Positions 1-5,999 of a DNA stretch of 29,937 bases are shown piece by piece. This DNA is from an uncultured Eubacteriales bacterium (GTDB lineage: Bacteria; Bacillota; Clostridia; Oscillospirales; Acutalibacteraceae), in assembly GCA_934444695.1 (NCBI GenBank), contig CAKSDF010000005.1:1-29937 (forward strand), in the 5' to 3' direction. Below the pieces are notes generated by a model that did no database searches, was not told the DNA's origin, and saw nothing but the letters and a program-made list of their open reading frames with translations. Positions within the stretch are counted from its first letter, which is position 1, and each line of letters starts with the position of its first letter. The translations under genes and the position numbers were made by a program.

Positions 1-3
1 AGC

Positions 4-675
4 TTACCCCATATAATCGCCGTTGTAGCTTACGAGAGCGGCGCTCTGCACCCCTTCCATTTCCGAAAGGGCGTTTATGAAATCGGTATCGTCCATTTTA
101 AGCCGCACCTCGACATTAAGCTCGATAGCGCCTTTAGTGGCCGTTTTGCTTTTGATAACGCATTTTTTGCAGGTGTTTTCAAGAAACTCTCTCGCCGCCT
201 TTTCGCTCTGCTTATCCTTCACCGAAAGCACCACGATAAAGGGATTAAGGTGGGATTTACGATTGACGAAAAGTATCAGCACAAGGCCGATGAAAAGACT
301 TCCCACAAGGGCAAGGGGAATAAGTCCCGCCGCAAGCACGATGCCCACCGCTATCGACCAGAAAAGAAAAGCAATGTCGAGGGGTTCCTTTATGGCGGTG
401 CGGAAACGGACGATGGATAAAGCGCCCACCATACCGAGAGAAAGCACCACGTTTGACGTTACCGCAAGAATGACCACAGTGGTTATCATTGTGAGTGCAA
501 CTAAGGTCACGCCAAAGCCCGAGGAATACATAACCCCTTGATAGGTCTTTTTATAAACGAAAAATATAAAGAGACCCACCGCAAAGGCAAGTATCAGGGC
601 AATGCCCATATCAAGCAGGCTGACCCCGGTTATGTTTTCGAGAAAGCTTGATTTGAAAATATCGCTGAATGACAT
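4..675 (-). CDS. DUF4956 family integral membrane protein
   Basis: A 223-residue multi-pass membrane protein. Hydrophobic segments lie at about residues 12-32, 40-65, 67-85 and 95-135, with the conserved-looking stretch SIVRFRTAIKEP between the third and fourth. A soluble tail of roughly 80 residues follows. This pattern matches the DUF4956 family, whose biochemical role is not established. The ATG at 673-675 was chosen over an in-frame one 30 bases upstream because AAGGAGAA sits at the right distance before it. The gene lies 96 bases downstream of the VTC-domain gene on the same strand. In many Firmicutes these two families sit together with a CotH-like kinase gene, which would be just outside the window; that is family knowledge, not seen here. 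The stop codon at 4-6 is inside the window, so the gene is complete. Confidence 0.85.
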   Translation of the reverse strand: MSFSDIFKSSFLENITGVSLLDMGIALILAFAVGLFIFFVYKKTYQGVMYSSGFGVTLVALTMITTVVILAVTSNVVLSLGMVGALSIVRFRTAIKEPLDIAFLFWSIAVGIVLAAGLIPLALVGSLFIGLVLILFVNRKSHLNPFIVVLSVKDKQSEKAAREFLENTCKKCVIKSKTATKGAIELNVEVRLKMDDTDFINALSEMEGVQSAALVSYNGDYMG

Positions 676-771
676 ATAAATTCTCCTTTTGTGTTGATTT
701 GTCAATTGGTTTATTTATCGTTTCCTTGTTCGGTCGATTTATTTTCCGACCGATAGGACGGTTTTTCGCTG

Positions 772-1440
772 TCAATCGTACATTCGGCAGGCGGCGTATT
801 TTGAAAATGCCGAGGCCCGCCTGAAGGGTATATTAACCGCGTCCCGTATTATATCGGGCAAAAATCCGTCCCATTTGACCTCTAAGATTTTCGGATCGTT
901 TAAAATCGGTACAGTAACGCTGTGCTCATCTAAAATATCGGTGTGTTTAAGCCCCGTTTTAATGTTATAGTCCATTGTTACCCTGACATTGCCGGGAGCA
1001 AAAACAAAGGCCGTGCGTGTGTAATCCACCAGCACCTTTGGACGAAGGCCTGCCCGCATTTTTGCGTAAAGCTCGGTTAAAAGCCCGTTTTCGCTGTCCT
1101 TTAAAAATTCATAATCGCCCTTTGACAACCGCCTTGCGCAGTCGCTGTCTATAATAGCCGACTGTTTGCTGCAAAGGCCGTTTATCTTGCTCTTTTTTTC
1201 AAGGCAGATAAAGCTGTCGTCCCCGTTATAAAGCCTTATTCTGAACTTTTCTCTTTTGTTTACGCCGTCCAGCTTTTCTCTCAGGGCGGTGTCCCTTGAA
1301 TCGTCGAAATAAAGGCTTCTTATTCCATATGTTCCGTCTGAATAATGGCTGTCGTACTTCATTATGGCAGACAACCGGCTTTTAAGAACCAACATATCGG
1401 CGGTGTTTATTTCGTGTTTCCATTCGTGTCGAAAATCCAT
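772..1440 (-). CDS. VTC-domain (polyphosphate polymerase-like) protein
   Basis: A 222-residue soluble protein of the VTC domain family, a triphosphate-tunnel fold known from the yeast vacuolar polyphosphate polymerase. Visible motifs include RSLYFDD near residue 45, REKFRIRLY near 67, LEKKSKINGLCSKQ near 85, KVLVDYTRTAF near 140 and ILEVKWDGFLP near 190. These supply the alternating basic and acidic residues that line the tunnel in this fold. The start at 1438-1440 is preceded by AAAGGAG; the upstream in-frame ATG has no better site. The protein has no membrane segment, so the DUF4956 protein encoded next could be its membrane partner (inference). Polyphosphate synthesis is a family-level expectation; in bacteria the activity of these stand-alone domains is poorly established. 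Confidence 0.85.
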   Translation of the reverse strand: MDFRHEWKHEINTADMLVLKSRLSAIMKYDSHYSDGTYGIRSLYFDDSRDTALREKLDGVNKREKFRIRLYNGDDSFICLEKKSKINGLCSKQSAIIDSDCARRLSKGDYEFLKDSENGLLTELYAKMRAGLRPKVLVDYTRTAFVFAPGNVRVTMDYNIKTGLKHTDILDEHSVTVPILNDPKILEVKWDGFLPDIIRDAVNIPFRRASAFSKYAACRMYD

Positions 1441-1591
1441 ATGTTTTCTCCTTTCTTTAAGCAAGCGGCGGCAATCGGAAATACATCGTCTTTTTTGCGC
1501 AAAGCCTTCGCAAGCCTTTTCTTTTGTCGACCGTATTGTAAACGTCCAACCTAAATTCTACTTAAAGAAAGATATCTCTGTACATTCCCCG

Positions 1592-1639
1592 GCAAAAAGA
1601 AAAATGCACACTGCCGCAAAAAGCAGCATAGTGTGCATT
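1592..1639 (-). terminator. Intrinsic terminator after the phosphoesterase gene
   Basis: A perfect 10-bp inverted repeat, AATGCACACT (1603-1612) and AGTGTGCATT (1630-1639), closes a short loop containing smaller GC pairs. Read on the minus strand it is followed by a T-rich run (TTTTCTTTTT). It lies downstream of the phosphoesterase and upstream of the VTC gene, so it should separate the two minus-strand transcripts. Confidence 0.8.
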
Positions 1640-1729
1640 AGGATAGTTTTGCTTTAACAGGGTCTTAGCGGGGCTTTGACGGCGCTTTACCGAGGGCATA
1701 CGGCGGGCCGAGCGGCCCACTGACGACGC

Positions 1730-2197
1730 TCACAGATGAATGACGTTTGTAAAAATGCCGCCGTCGGTTATATCAATTATGCCGTAGGAATGTTCTCCCG
1801 CCCTTGTAAGGGAACCGGGGTTCATAAGATAAAGACCGTCCTCATACCTTGTCAGTCCCCTGTGGGTATGGCCGAAAAGGGCGATGTCGGCTTTCTTTGC
1901 ACGCGCCTCGTCGATGTATCTTGAAAGCCCGCCCTTTACGCCGAAAAGATGGCCGTGACAGGCAAGTATTCTTTTGCCGCGAAATTCAAGCAGCAGACTA
2001 TCGGGAAAGGGCGCCGAAAAATCGCAGTTTCCCCTCACAATGTGAAAGTTCTTTTCGGGGAGCTGGGCTGAAACACGGTATATTTCTCCCGCTCCGTCTC
2101 CTAAAAATATTACCTCTTTGGCGTCCTGCTGATCCATAAGGGCGGTGCGGGCGGCGTTTACCGCTCCGTGGCAGTCCGACATTACCAAAATACGCAT
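1730..2197 (-). CDS. YfcE/MJ0936-type metallophosphoesterase
   Basis: A 155-residue calcineurin-like phosphoesterase. The dinuclear-metal motifs appear in order: SDCHG near residue 6 (the usual DxH), GDGAGE near 35, RGNCDF near 56 (GNCD variant of GNHD), CHGHLFG near 80 and GHTHRG near 114. Length and motif spacing fit the single-domain YfcE/MJ0936 phosphodiesterase group, which cleave model phosphodiesters in vitro and whose physiological substrate is generally unknown. The ATG at 2195-2197 was chosen because GGGAG lies nine bases upstream and the protein then begins MRILVMSDCHG as is typical. It diverges from the small plus-strand gene at 2252, leaving 54 AT-rich bases that must hold both promoters; TATAAT at 2216-2221 is a candidate for the plus strand. 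The 90 bases between its stop and its terminator hold only a small GGGCC/GGCCC hairpin at 1705-1718. Confidence 0.88.
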   Translation of the reverse strand: MRILVMSDCHGAVNAARTALMDQQDAKEVIFLGDGAGEIYRVSAQLPEKNFHIVRGNCDFSAPFPDSLLLEFRGKRILACHGHLFGVKGGLSRYIDEARAKKADIALFGHTHRGLTRYEDGLYLMNPGSLTRAGEHSYGIIDITDGGIFTNVIHL

Positions 2198-2251
2198 ACT
2201 TTTTGCTCCCAAACTATAATAATAAAATATGATGATAAAAGGGTGATTGTT

Positions 2252-2536
2252 ATGAAAAACTACGGCGGAATGAAGCCGCGAAACGGAAATTCTCCCGACT
2301 TTACATTCGGCGAAAAACAGCTTGACGCCTTGGCAAAAGAGGCCTCGGCAAAAATGGGAAAACCCGCCGACGATATAAAGCGGGCGGTGGAATCGGGAAG
2401 GCTTTCGGACATAACCGCAAGGCTTTCTCCCGCCGATGCAAAGACCCTTAACGAGGTTTTAAATGACAAGCAGAAGCTAAACGAGCTGCTGTCCTCCAAA
2501 AAGGCGCAGATGCTTTTAAAAAATCTGCTTAAATAG
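2252..2536 (+). CDS. Small hypothetical protein, charged and helical
   Basis: A 94-residue protein that I do not recognise. It begins MKNYGGMKPRNG and continues with a highly charged, probably alpha-helical body: a DALAKEASAKMGK stretch, an acidic turn, and a leucine-rich end finishing MLLKNLLK. There is no signal peptide or membrane segment. The ATG at 2252 follows AAAGGGTG with seven bases of spacing; an earlier in-frame ATG would run into the divergent phosphoesterase gene and has no ribosome site. It is followed by two more unrecognised small proteins on the same strand, suggesting a transcriptional unit. The coding call rests on the ribosome site, codon pattern and gene-like composition. 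Confidence 0.7.
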   Translation: MKNYGGMKPRNGNSPDFTFGEKQLDALAKEASAKMGKPADDIKRAVESGRLSDITARLSPADAKTLNEVLNDKQKLNELLSSKKAQMLLKNLLK

Positions 2537-2674
2537 CGGCCGCCCGTTGCTTATGATCGGCGGTCTGTGCAGTGATATCGATGCATCGCCTTATAACATC
2601 CGGCATTTTGTTCAACATCGGTATTGTACACCAAAAGGTTCTTGCTTGCAACACCTTGAAAGGCGGGTGAAAAA

Positions 2675-3184
2675 ATGGATGATATGTCCGAGCTTCTTTC
2701 GGGGATACTTAAATCTCCCGAGGGTATGGAAAATCTGACAAAAGCGGCATCGGTTCTGCTGAAAAGCTCTTCGGAAAAGGAGCAGAAAAATCAGCCGTCT
2801 TTCGGGAGCGGCAGCGATTCGGCCGTACAATCGCTTTTGCGCTCGCTGAAAGGGGAAGGCGGATCTCGCGGCGAGGAGTTTAACGACGGTTCTTTTGACG
2901 GCGGCGGGAATTTCGGAGACCTCGGCAATTTCGGCAATCACGGCGACGACGGCCAAGATGATTTTTCAAGCGGGGAAGAAACCGGGCTTTCTCCCGCTCA
3001 GATTGCGGGAATGGTCAAAATGGTATCGGCATTAAACAGCCGCAAGGAGGATGACCGCACCCGTCTTTTGATGGCTCTGCGGCCTCATCTTTCTCCCGAA
3101 AAAAGAGACAGGGTCGACAAGGCGGTCAAGTTTCTTAAAATAATGGACGTTCTGCCCCTTATAAGGGGTGCGGGGATTTTATAA
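2675..3184 (+). CDS. Hypothetical protein with Gly/Asp/Phe-rich linker
   Basis: A 169-residue protein of unknown function. The N-terminal 35 residues form a leucine-rich amphipathic helix (MDDMSELLSGILKSP onward). Residues about 36-100 are a Ser/Gly/Asn/Asp-rich low-complexity linker with repeated NFG-type steps (GGNFGDLGNFGNHGDD). The C-terminal 65 residues are again helical and charged, ending LPLIRGAGIL. The start ATG at 2675 has GAAAGGCGGG upstream. No membrane segment or signal peptide is evident. The 138 bases between the preceding gene and this one contain a perfect 10-bp palindrome (CGATGCATCG, 2579-2588) but no clear terminator, so co-transcription with the preceding gene is possible. 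The structure helix, disordered linker, helix is shared in outline with the next gene. Confidence 0.7.
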   Translation: MDDMSELLSGILKSPEGMENLTKAASVLLKSSSEKEQKNQPSFGSGSDSAVQSLLRSLKGEGGSRGEEFNDGSFDGGGNFGDLGNFGNHGDDGQDDFSSGEETGLSPAQIAGMVKMVSALNSRKEDDRTRLLMALRPHLSPEKRDRVDKAVKFLKIMDVLPLIRGAGIL

Positions 3185-3220
3185 AAGCGAAAGCCCTTTA
3201 AACCGGCAGCCCATATGAAC

Positions 3221-3270
3221 GAAATCCCGATAGCCGGATAAAAACACCGACTGAAAAGAAGCGGGATTTC
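3221..3270 (+). other. Long hairpin upstream of four-way-junction copy 1
   Basis: GAAATCCCG (3221-3229) and CGGGATTTC (3262-3270) form a perfect 9-bp inverted repeat enclosing about 32 bases. Just outside and inside are CCGGC (3203-3207) and GCCGG (3233-3237), an alternative pairing, and the octamer CAGCCCAT occurs directly repeated at 3206 and 3280. No T-run follows, so this is not an ordinary terminator. It may be the 5' part of the structured element whose core begins at 3320. Confidence 0.5.
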
Positions 3271-3319
3271 TGCCTATACCAGCCCATCAAAGCAATTGCT
3301 GCTGCACGGCTGAGGCCAA

Positions 3320-3469
3320 GGGGTACCGAGGCTATCAGCGCAAGCTGATCGGAGGGCGTTAGATAGTGAAGGTAAGGCAGTGGTCCAAAAAAGCAGCTTT
3401 GATTTTTGTGAAGCCTGCAGTATACTGCGCCCTCCGCTCTCGGCAAGGCCGAGAGAGCCTCGGCACCTC
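3320..3469 (+). ncRNA. Four-way-junction element, copy 1 (family not recognised)
   Basis: The segment folds into four contiguous helices with no unpaired junction base. The outer stem pairs 3320-3333 with 3456-3469 (14 positions, one A-C mismatch and one G-T). Hairpin 2 is ATCAGC, loop GCAA, GCTGAT (3334-3349). Arm 3 pairs CGGAGGGCG (3350-3358) with CGCCCTCCG (3428-3436) and encloses 69 bases that include a CAAAAA/TTTTTG hairpin. Hairpin 4 is CTCTCGGC, loop AAG, GCCGAGAG (3437-3455). Flanks share CACGGC (3305) and TGTGTG...CTTTAT...TGCACG (3481-3506) with copy 2. It lies in the gap before the gene at 3576. RNA versus DNA function is undecided; the type is chosen because compensatory changes among copies fit a structured RNA. 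Confidence 0.55.
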
Positions 3470-3575
3470 GACGGACGCAATGTGTGAACCGCTGCCTTTA
3501 TGCACGTCCGAAAGCATTGCCGAAGGAGCGGTTGAAACGGCAGACAGCAAAACTAAAAAGGAGGACGGAAAAGCC

Positions 3576-4085
3576 TTGAGCGGAGAATATTCCCGAGAGC
3601 AGATAGAAAAGATGCAAAAGGATGCCGAAAGGCGGGTCATGGAAATGCAAAGGCGGTCTAAAGGAGCCATTGAAAAGGAAGGCACCGCTTTTAGCCGACC
3701 GCAGTCATCCGGCGGTTCATCGGCAAATCCCTCAGGCAGCCGCTTTTCGGGCGGACAGAATTACGGCAATTACCCTTCCGACAGATCATCTTCCGACAGC
3801 CGCAATTCCGGCAATCGCACTTTCGACAACCACAGTTCCGACAACCGCTCTTTTGATAAACAGGGGCACGGCAGGGATCATTCCGATGCCCGCCCATCCA
3901 AAAAAAATCCCGACGGAAGCTTCCCTCCCCGTCTCTCTGAAAAGCCCCGCCTTTTGGAGCTTTTGAACACAAACAAAATGCTGAACGATCCCGACGACCG
4001 CCTTGTGCTGCTGCTCATCGCCATTTTATCGGGAGAAAAGGCCGATCCTATACTGCTGCTTTCGCTTTTGTACATAATACTTTGA
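3576..4085 (+). CDS. Hypothetical protein, Ser/Asn/Asp/Arg-rich middle, hydrophobic C-terminus
   Basis: A 169-residue protein that I do not recognise. Residues about 3-35 form a charged helix (SREQIEKMQKDAERR). Residues about 40-120 are low complexity, dominated by Ser, Asn, Asp, Arg and Gly with loose repeats of the SDNRSFD / NSGNRTFD kind. The C-terminus is helical and ends in a very hydrophobic stretch, ILLLSLLYIIL, preceded by LVLLLIAIL. The TTG start at 3576 is proposed because AAAAAGGAGG (3555-3564) precedes it. The open frame extends back to an ATG at 3366, but that start lies inside the four-way-junction element and lacks a ribosome site. An ATG at 3612 is another possibility. Helix, disordered linker and Leu-rich end resemble the previous gene in design, not in clear sequence identity. 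Confidence 0.6.
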   Translation: MSGEYSREQIEKMQKDAERRVMEMQRRSKGAIEKEGTAFSRPQSSGGSSANPSGSRFSGGQNYGNYPSDRSSSDSRNSGNRTFDNHSSDNRSFDKQGHGRDHSDARPSKKNPDGSFPPRLSEKPRLLELLNTNKMLNDPDDRLVLLLIAILSGEKADPILLLSLLYIIL

Positions 4086-4101
4086 TCTCTGCACAAATCA
4101 T

Positions 4102-4130
4102 TTGACAAATCGTCCGTTTTGGCATAAACT
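4102..4130 (+). promoter_or_regulatory. Promoter of the RNA methyltransferase gene
   Basis: TTGACA (4102-4107), 17 bases, TAAACT (4125-4130) form a good vegetative-type promoter, giving a start near 4137 and a leader of about 95 bases. A 7-bp inverted repeat, TGCACAA (4090-4096) and TTGTGCA (4135-4141), brackets the promoter exactly and could be an operator or a poor terminator of the upstream unit. Confidence 0.65.
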
Positions 4131-4231
4131 TACCTTGTGCAAAAAAGAGACATTCCGTTTTTACGGCAGTATTACATATCGCACCTTAAAGCTGCCCATA
4201 AGAAGGGTAATGTCAAACGGGAGAACGGTTT

Positions 4232-5350
4232 ATGGGAAAAATGGAATTTTGCGCGCCCTGCCTTTTCGGGCTTGAAGGGGTGCTGGCAAAAGAACTTAAA
4301 GATATCGAGGCCGAAAACATCCGCGCCGAAAACGGACGGGTGCTTTTTTCGGGAGATTATAACACGCTGGCAAGAGCTAACATATGCCTTCGCACGGCCG
4401 AGAGGGTGTGCATCGTGCTCGGAAGCTTTTACGCCAAAACCTTCGACAACCTTTTCGAGGGCACAAAAAGACTGCCATTCGAGCGGTTTATCGGCAAAAG
4501 CAACGCCTTCCCGGTATCGGGATGGTCGCTTGATTCCAAGCTTTTCAGCGTTCGCGACTGTCAGAAAATAATCAAAAAGGCCGCGGTCACACATCTTTCG
4601 GAAAAATACAAGGTCAGCTGGTTTGAGGAAACCGGCAGCACGGTTAAAATACGCTTTTCCATCTTAAAGGACTCGGTAACGATAATGCTCGACACATCGG
4701 GCGAGCCGCTTCACAAAAGAGGCTACCGTGCCCAGTCGACCATAGCTCCCATTAAAGAGACCCTTGCGGCGGCAATGGTTATGCTTTCCCGGCCATACTC
4801 CGACTCCACCCTTTACGATCCCTTTTGCGGATCGGGCACAATACTCGTTGAAGGCGCCCTTATAGCGGCCGGCATTGCCCCGGGACTTAAAAGACGATTT
4901 GCGGCCGAAAGCTGGGGTTCTGTAAAGCCGATAGTTTTTAAAAACGAGCGCATAAGAGCGAGAGAAAGCATAAACCGCGGCATAGAATTTAAAGCGGTGG
5001 GAAGCGACATAGATGAAAATGCGGTCGCTTTGACCCTTGAAAACGCCAAAAAGGCAGGGGTGGAAGAATTTATAACCGCAAAGGCCGCCGATATATCCGA
5101 TTTTTCTCCCGTCACCGAGCGGGGAATAATCGTTACAAATCCCCCATACGGCGAGCGGCTTTTGGACATTGATGAGGCCAGACGGCTTTACGGCGTATGC
5201 GGAAATGTGTTTGAAAAGAAGCACGGATATCGGTACTCGGTCATAAGCCCCGACGAGCAGTTTGAACAGCTTTTCGGAAGACAGGCCGACAAACGCCGCA
5301 AGCTTTACAACGGTATGCTCAAATGCAATTTGTATATGTATTTTAAATAA
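4232..5350 (+). CDS. THUMP-domain class I SAM-dependent RNA methyltransferase (RlmL/YpsC-like)
   Basis: A 372-residue RNA methyltransferase. The N-terminal region to about residue 155 fits a ferredoxin-like plus THUMP RNA-binding module. The Rossmann methyltransferase domain follows, with the SAM-binding motif DPFCGSGT at about 196-203, a GSDIDENAV acidic loop near 260 and the catalytic NPPYGERL motif at about 303-310. NPPY methyltransferases modify an exocyclic amino group, and relatives such as the N-terminal half of E. coli RlmL make m2G in 23S rRNA, so a ribosomal or tRNA guanine is the likely target (inference). Length matches the Firmicutes YpsC group, which lacks the RlmK half. The ATG at 4232 has GGGAG eight bases upstream. 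The gene is monocistronic, between its own promoter and a strong terminator. Confidence 0.88.
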   Translation: MGKMEFCAPCLFGLEGVLAKELKDIEAENIRAENGRVLFSGDYNTLARANICLRTAERVCIVLGSFYAKTFDNLFEGTKRLPFERFIGKSNAFPVSGWSLDSKLFSVRDCQKIIKKAAVTHLSEKYKVSWFEETGSTVKIRFSILKDSVTIMLDTSGEPLHKRGYRAQSTIAPIKETLAAAMVMLSRPYSDSTLYDPFCGSGTILVEGALIAAGIAPGLKRRFAAESWGSVKPIVFKNERIRARESINRGIEFKAVGSDIDENAVALTLENAKKAGVEEFITAKAADISDFSPVTERGIIVTNPPYGERLLDIDEARRLYGVCGNVFEKKHGYRYSVISPDEQFEQLFGRQADKRRKLYNGMLKCNLYMYFK

Positions 5351-5357
5351 TAACATC

Positions 5358-5398
5358 ACTCCCGTAAGGGCTTTAAAAGGCCTTTTCGGGAGTTTTTT
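5358..5398 (+). terminator. Intrinsic terminator of the methyltransferase gene
   Basis: ACTCCCG (5358-5364) pairs with CGGGAGT (5387-5393); an inner AAGG/CCTT pairing extends the hairpin. A run of six T (5393-5398) follows directly. It begins seven bases after the stop codon. Confidence 0.9.
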
Positions 5399-5403
5399 GG
5401 CGA

Positions 5404-5476
5404 TGCTTTTCGACTGTTTGTCGGTGCTTTTCGGCGATTCTTTGTCTATGCTTTTCGGCGGTCCTTCAATGCTTTT
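5404..5476 (+). repeat. Short imperfect direct repeat, about 3.5 units
   Basis: The motif TGCTTTT, usually extended to TGCTTTTCGGCG, recurs at 5404, 5425, 5449 and 5470, with unit lengths of 21, 24 and 21 bases. The spacing is a multiple of three, and an open frame reads through it as repeated MLF/VLF-G units, but that frame starts inside the methyltransferase gene and crosses its terminator, so a coding role is not supported. It lies between a terminator and the parS-like site. Confidence 0.55.
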
Positions 5477-5503
5477 ATCGATTTTTCGATAAACTTTGAA
5501 AAT

Positions 5504-5519
5504 TGTTTCACGTGAAACA
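5504..5519. other. parS: parS-type centromere site
   Basis: TGTTTCACGTGAAACA is a perfect 16-bp palindrome and matches exactly the consensus bound by chromosomal ParB/Spo0J in Firmicutes and most other bacteria. ParB loads here, spreads, and recruits the Smc condensin, whose gene smc lies about 4.4 kb downstream. The site is intergenic, between two terminators. parS sites usually cluster around the replication origin, so the window may be in the origin-proximal part of the chromosome (inference). An exact 16-base match by chance in 30 kb is very unlikely. Confidence 0.92.
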
Positions 5520-5636
5520 TTTTTGTTAAAAAACTAACAATCTTCTGATGATCAAAAGATCCGCCAACTCCTACGGCGAAATATCCGGCCCGTCCAAGCT
5601 CCCGTCAGCCGGGTTGCCCGGCAAAAATATTTTCAA

Positions 5637-5687
5637 ACTCTCTCCGTTTCCCTTTTTTCAAAAAAGGACGGGGAGTTTTTGCTTTTT
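5637..5687 (+). terminator. Intrinsic terminator between parS and the prfA operon
   Basis: ACTC...CCTTTTTT (5637-5658) pairs with AAAAAAGG...GGGGAGT (5660-5676), a long stem with small internal mismatches, followed by TTTTTGCTTTTT. No recognised gene precedes it closely: the methyltransferase already has its own terminator at 5358. It could be a second barrier to read-through or end a small RNA from 5520-5637, where a GCCGGG/CCCGGC hairpin (5608-5622) is visible but no convincing promoter. Confidence 0.65.
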
Positions 5688-5748
5688 CGGCCGCCTATAT
5701 GCTTAAAAAGCCTTTGGCCTTTCGGGGTTTTGGCGGGTAAAAAAACAT

Positions 5749-5777
5749 TTGCCTTTATATTTAATATGTGTTATAAT
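5749..5777 (+). promoter_or_regulatory. Promoter of the DUF951-prfA operon
   Basis: TTGCCT (5749-5754), 17 bases, TATAAT (5772-5777). The predicted start near 5784 leaves a leader of about 25 bases before the GTG start at 5809. It is the only strong promoter seen ahead of the run of genes to ftsY. Confidence 0.75.
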
Positions 5778-5808
5778 AAAATGAATTTTTATACGCGAGG
5801 GTGATTTT

Positions 5809-5997
5809 GTGGAATTTTTGACCGGAAAGGCCGTAAAAATGAAGAAAAAACACCCCTGCGGAAACGATATTTTTATTGTCACGAGAACCGGAATGGACAT
5901 AAAACTCAAGTGCCGAAAATGCGGCAGGGAAATTATGCTTTCGAGAGCCTCTGCCGAGCGGGCGGTCAAAAAAATTCTTGAACAAAACAAGGAGTAA
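5809..5997 (+). CDS. DUF951 family small protein
   Basis: A 62-residue protein of the DUF951 family (Bacillus YyzM-type). It contains KKKHPCGNDIF near residue 12, and a CRKCGRE motif near residue 41, giving three cysteines and one histidine that could hold a metal ion, although no function is established. It starts at a GTG (5809-5811), with GAGGGTGA five bases upstream. The stop is followed two bases later by the prfA start, so translation of the two is probably coupled. In other Firmicutes DUF951 genes are also often found beside housekeeping or chromosome-partition genes; here it lies about 290 bases from a parS site. Confidence 0.85.
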   Translation: MEFLTGKAVKMKKKHPCGNDIFIVTRTGMDIKLKCRKCGREIMLSRASAERAVKKILEQNKE

Positions 5998-5999
5998 CT

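Noticed and set aside
3320..3469. Junction element as a tRNA or group II intron fragment
   Set aside because: The cloverleaf resemblance is superficial: loops are 3-4 nt, no T-loop or anticodon loop sequence, and no intron domain 5 motif.
3366..3575. Upstream extension of the gene at 3576 to an ATG at 3366
   Set aside because: It would read through arm 3 and hairpin 4 of the junction element, has no ribosome site, and the TTG at 3576 has AAAAAGGAGG upstream.
5262..5492. Frame with MLF-G repeats after the methyltransferase
   Set aside because: It starts inside the methyltransferase gene in another frame and crosses a strong terminator; the repeat is better treated as DNA.
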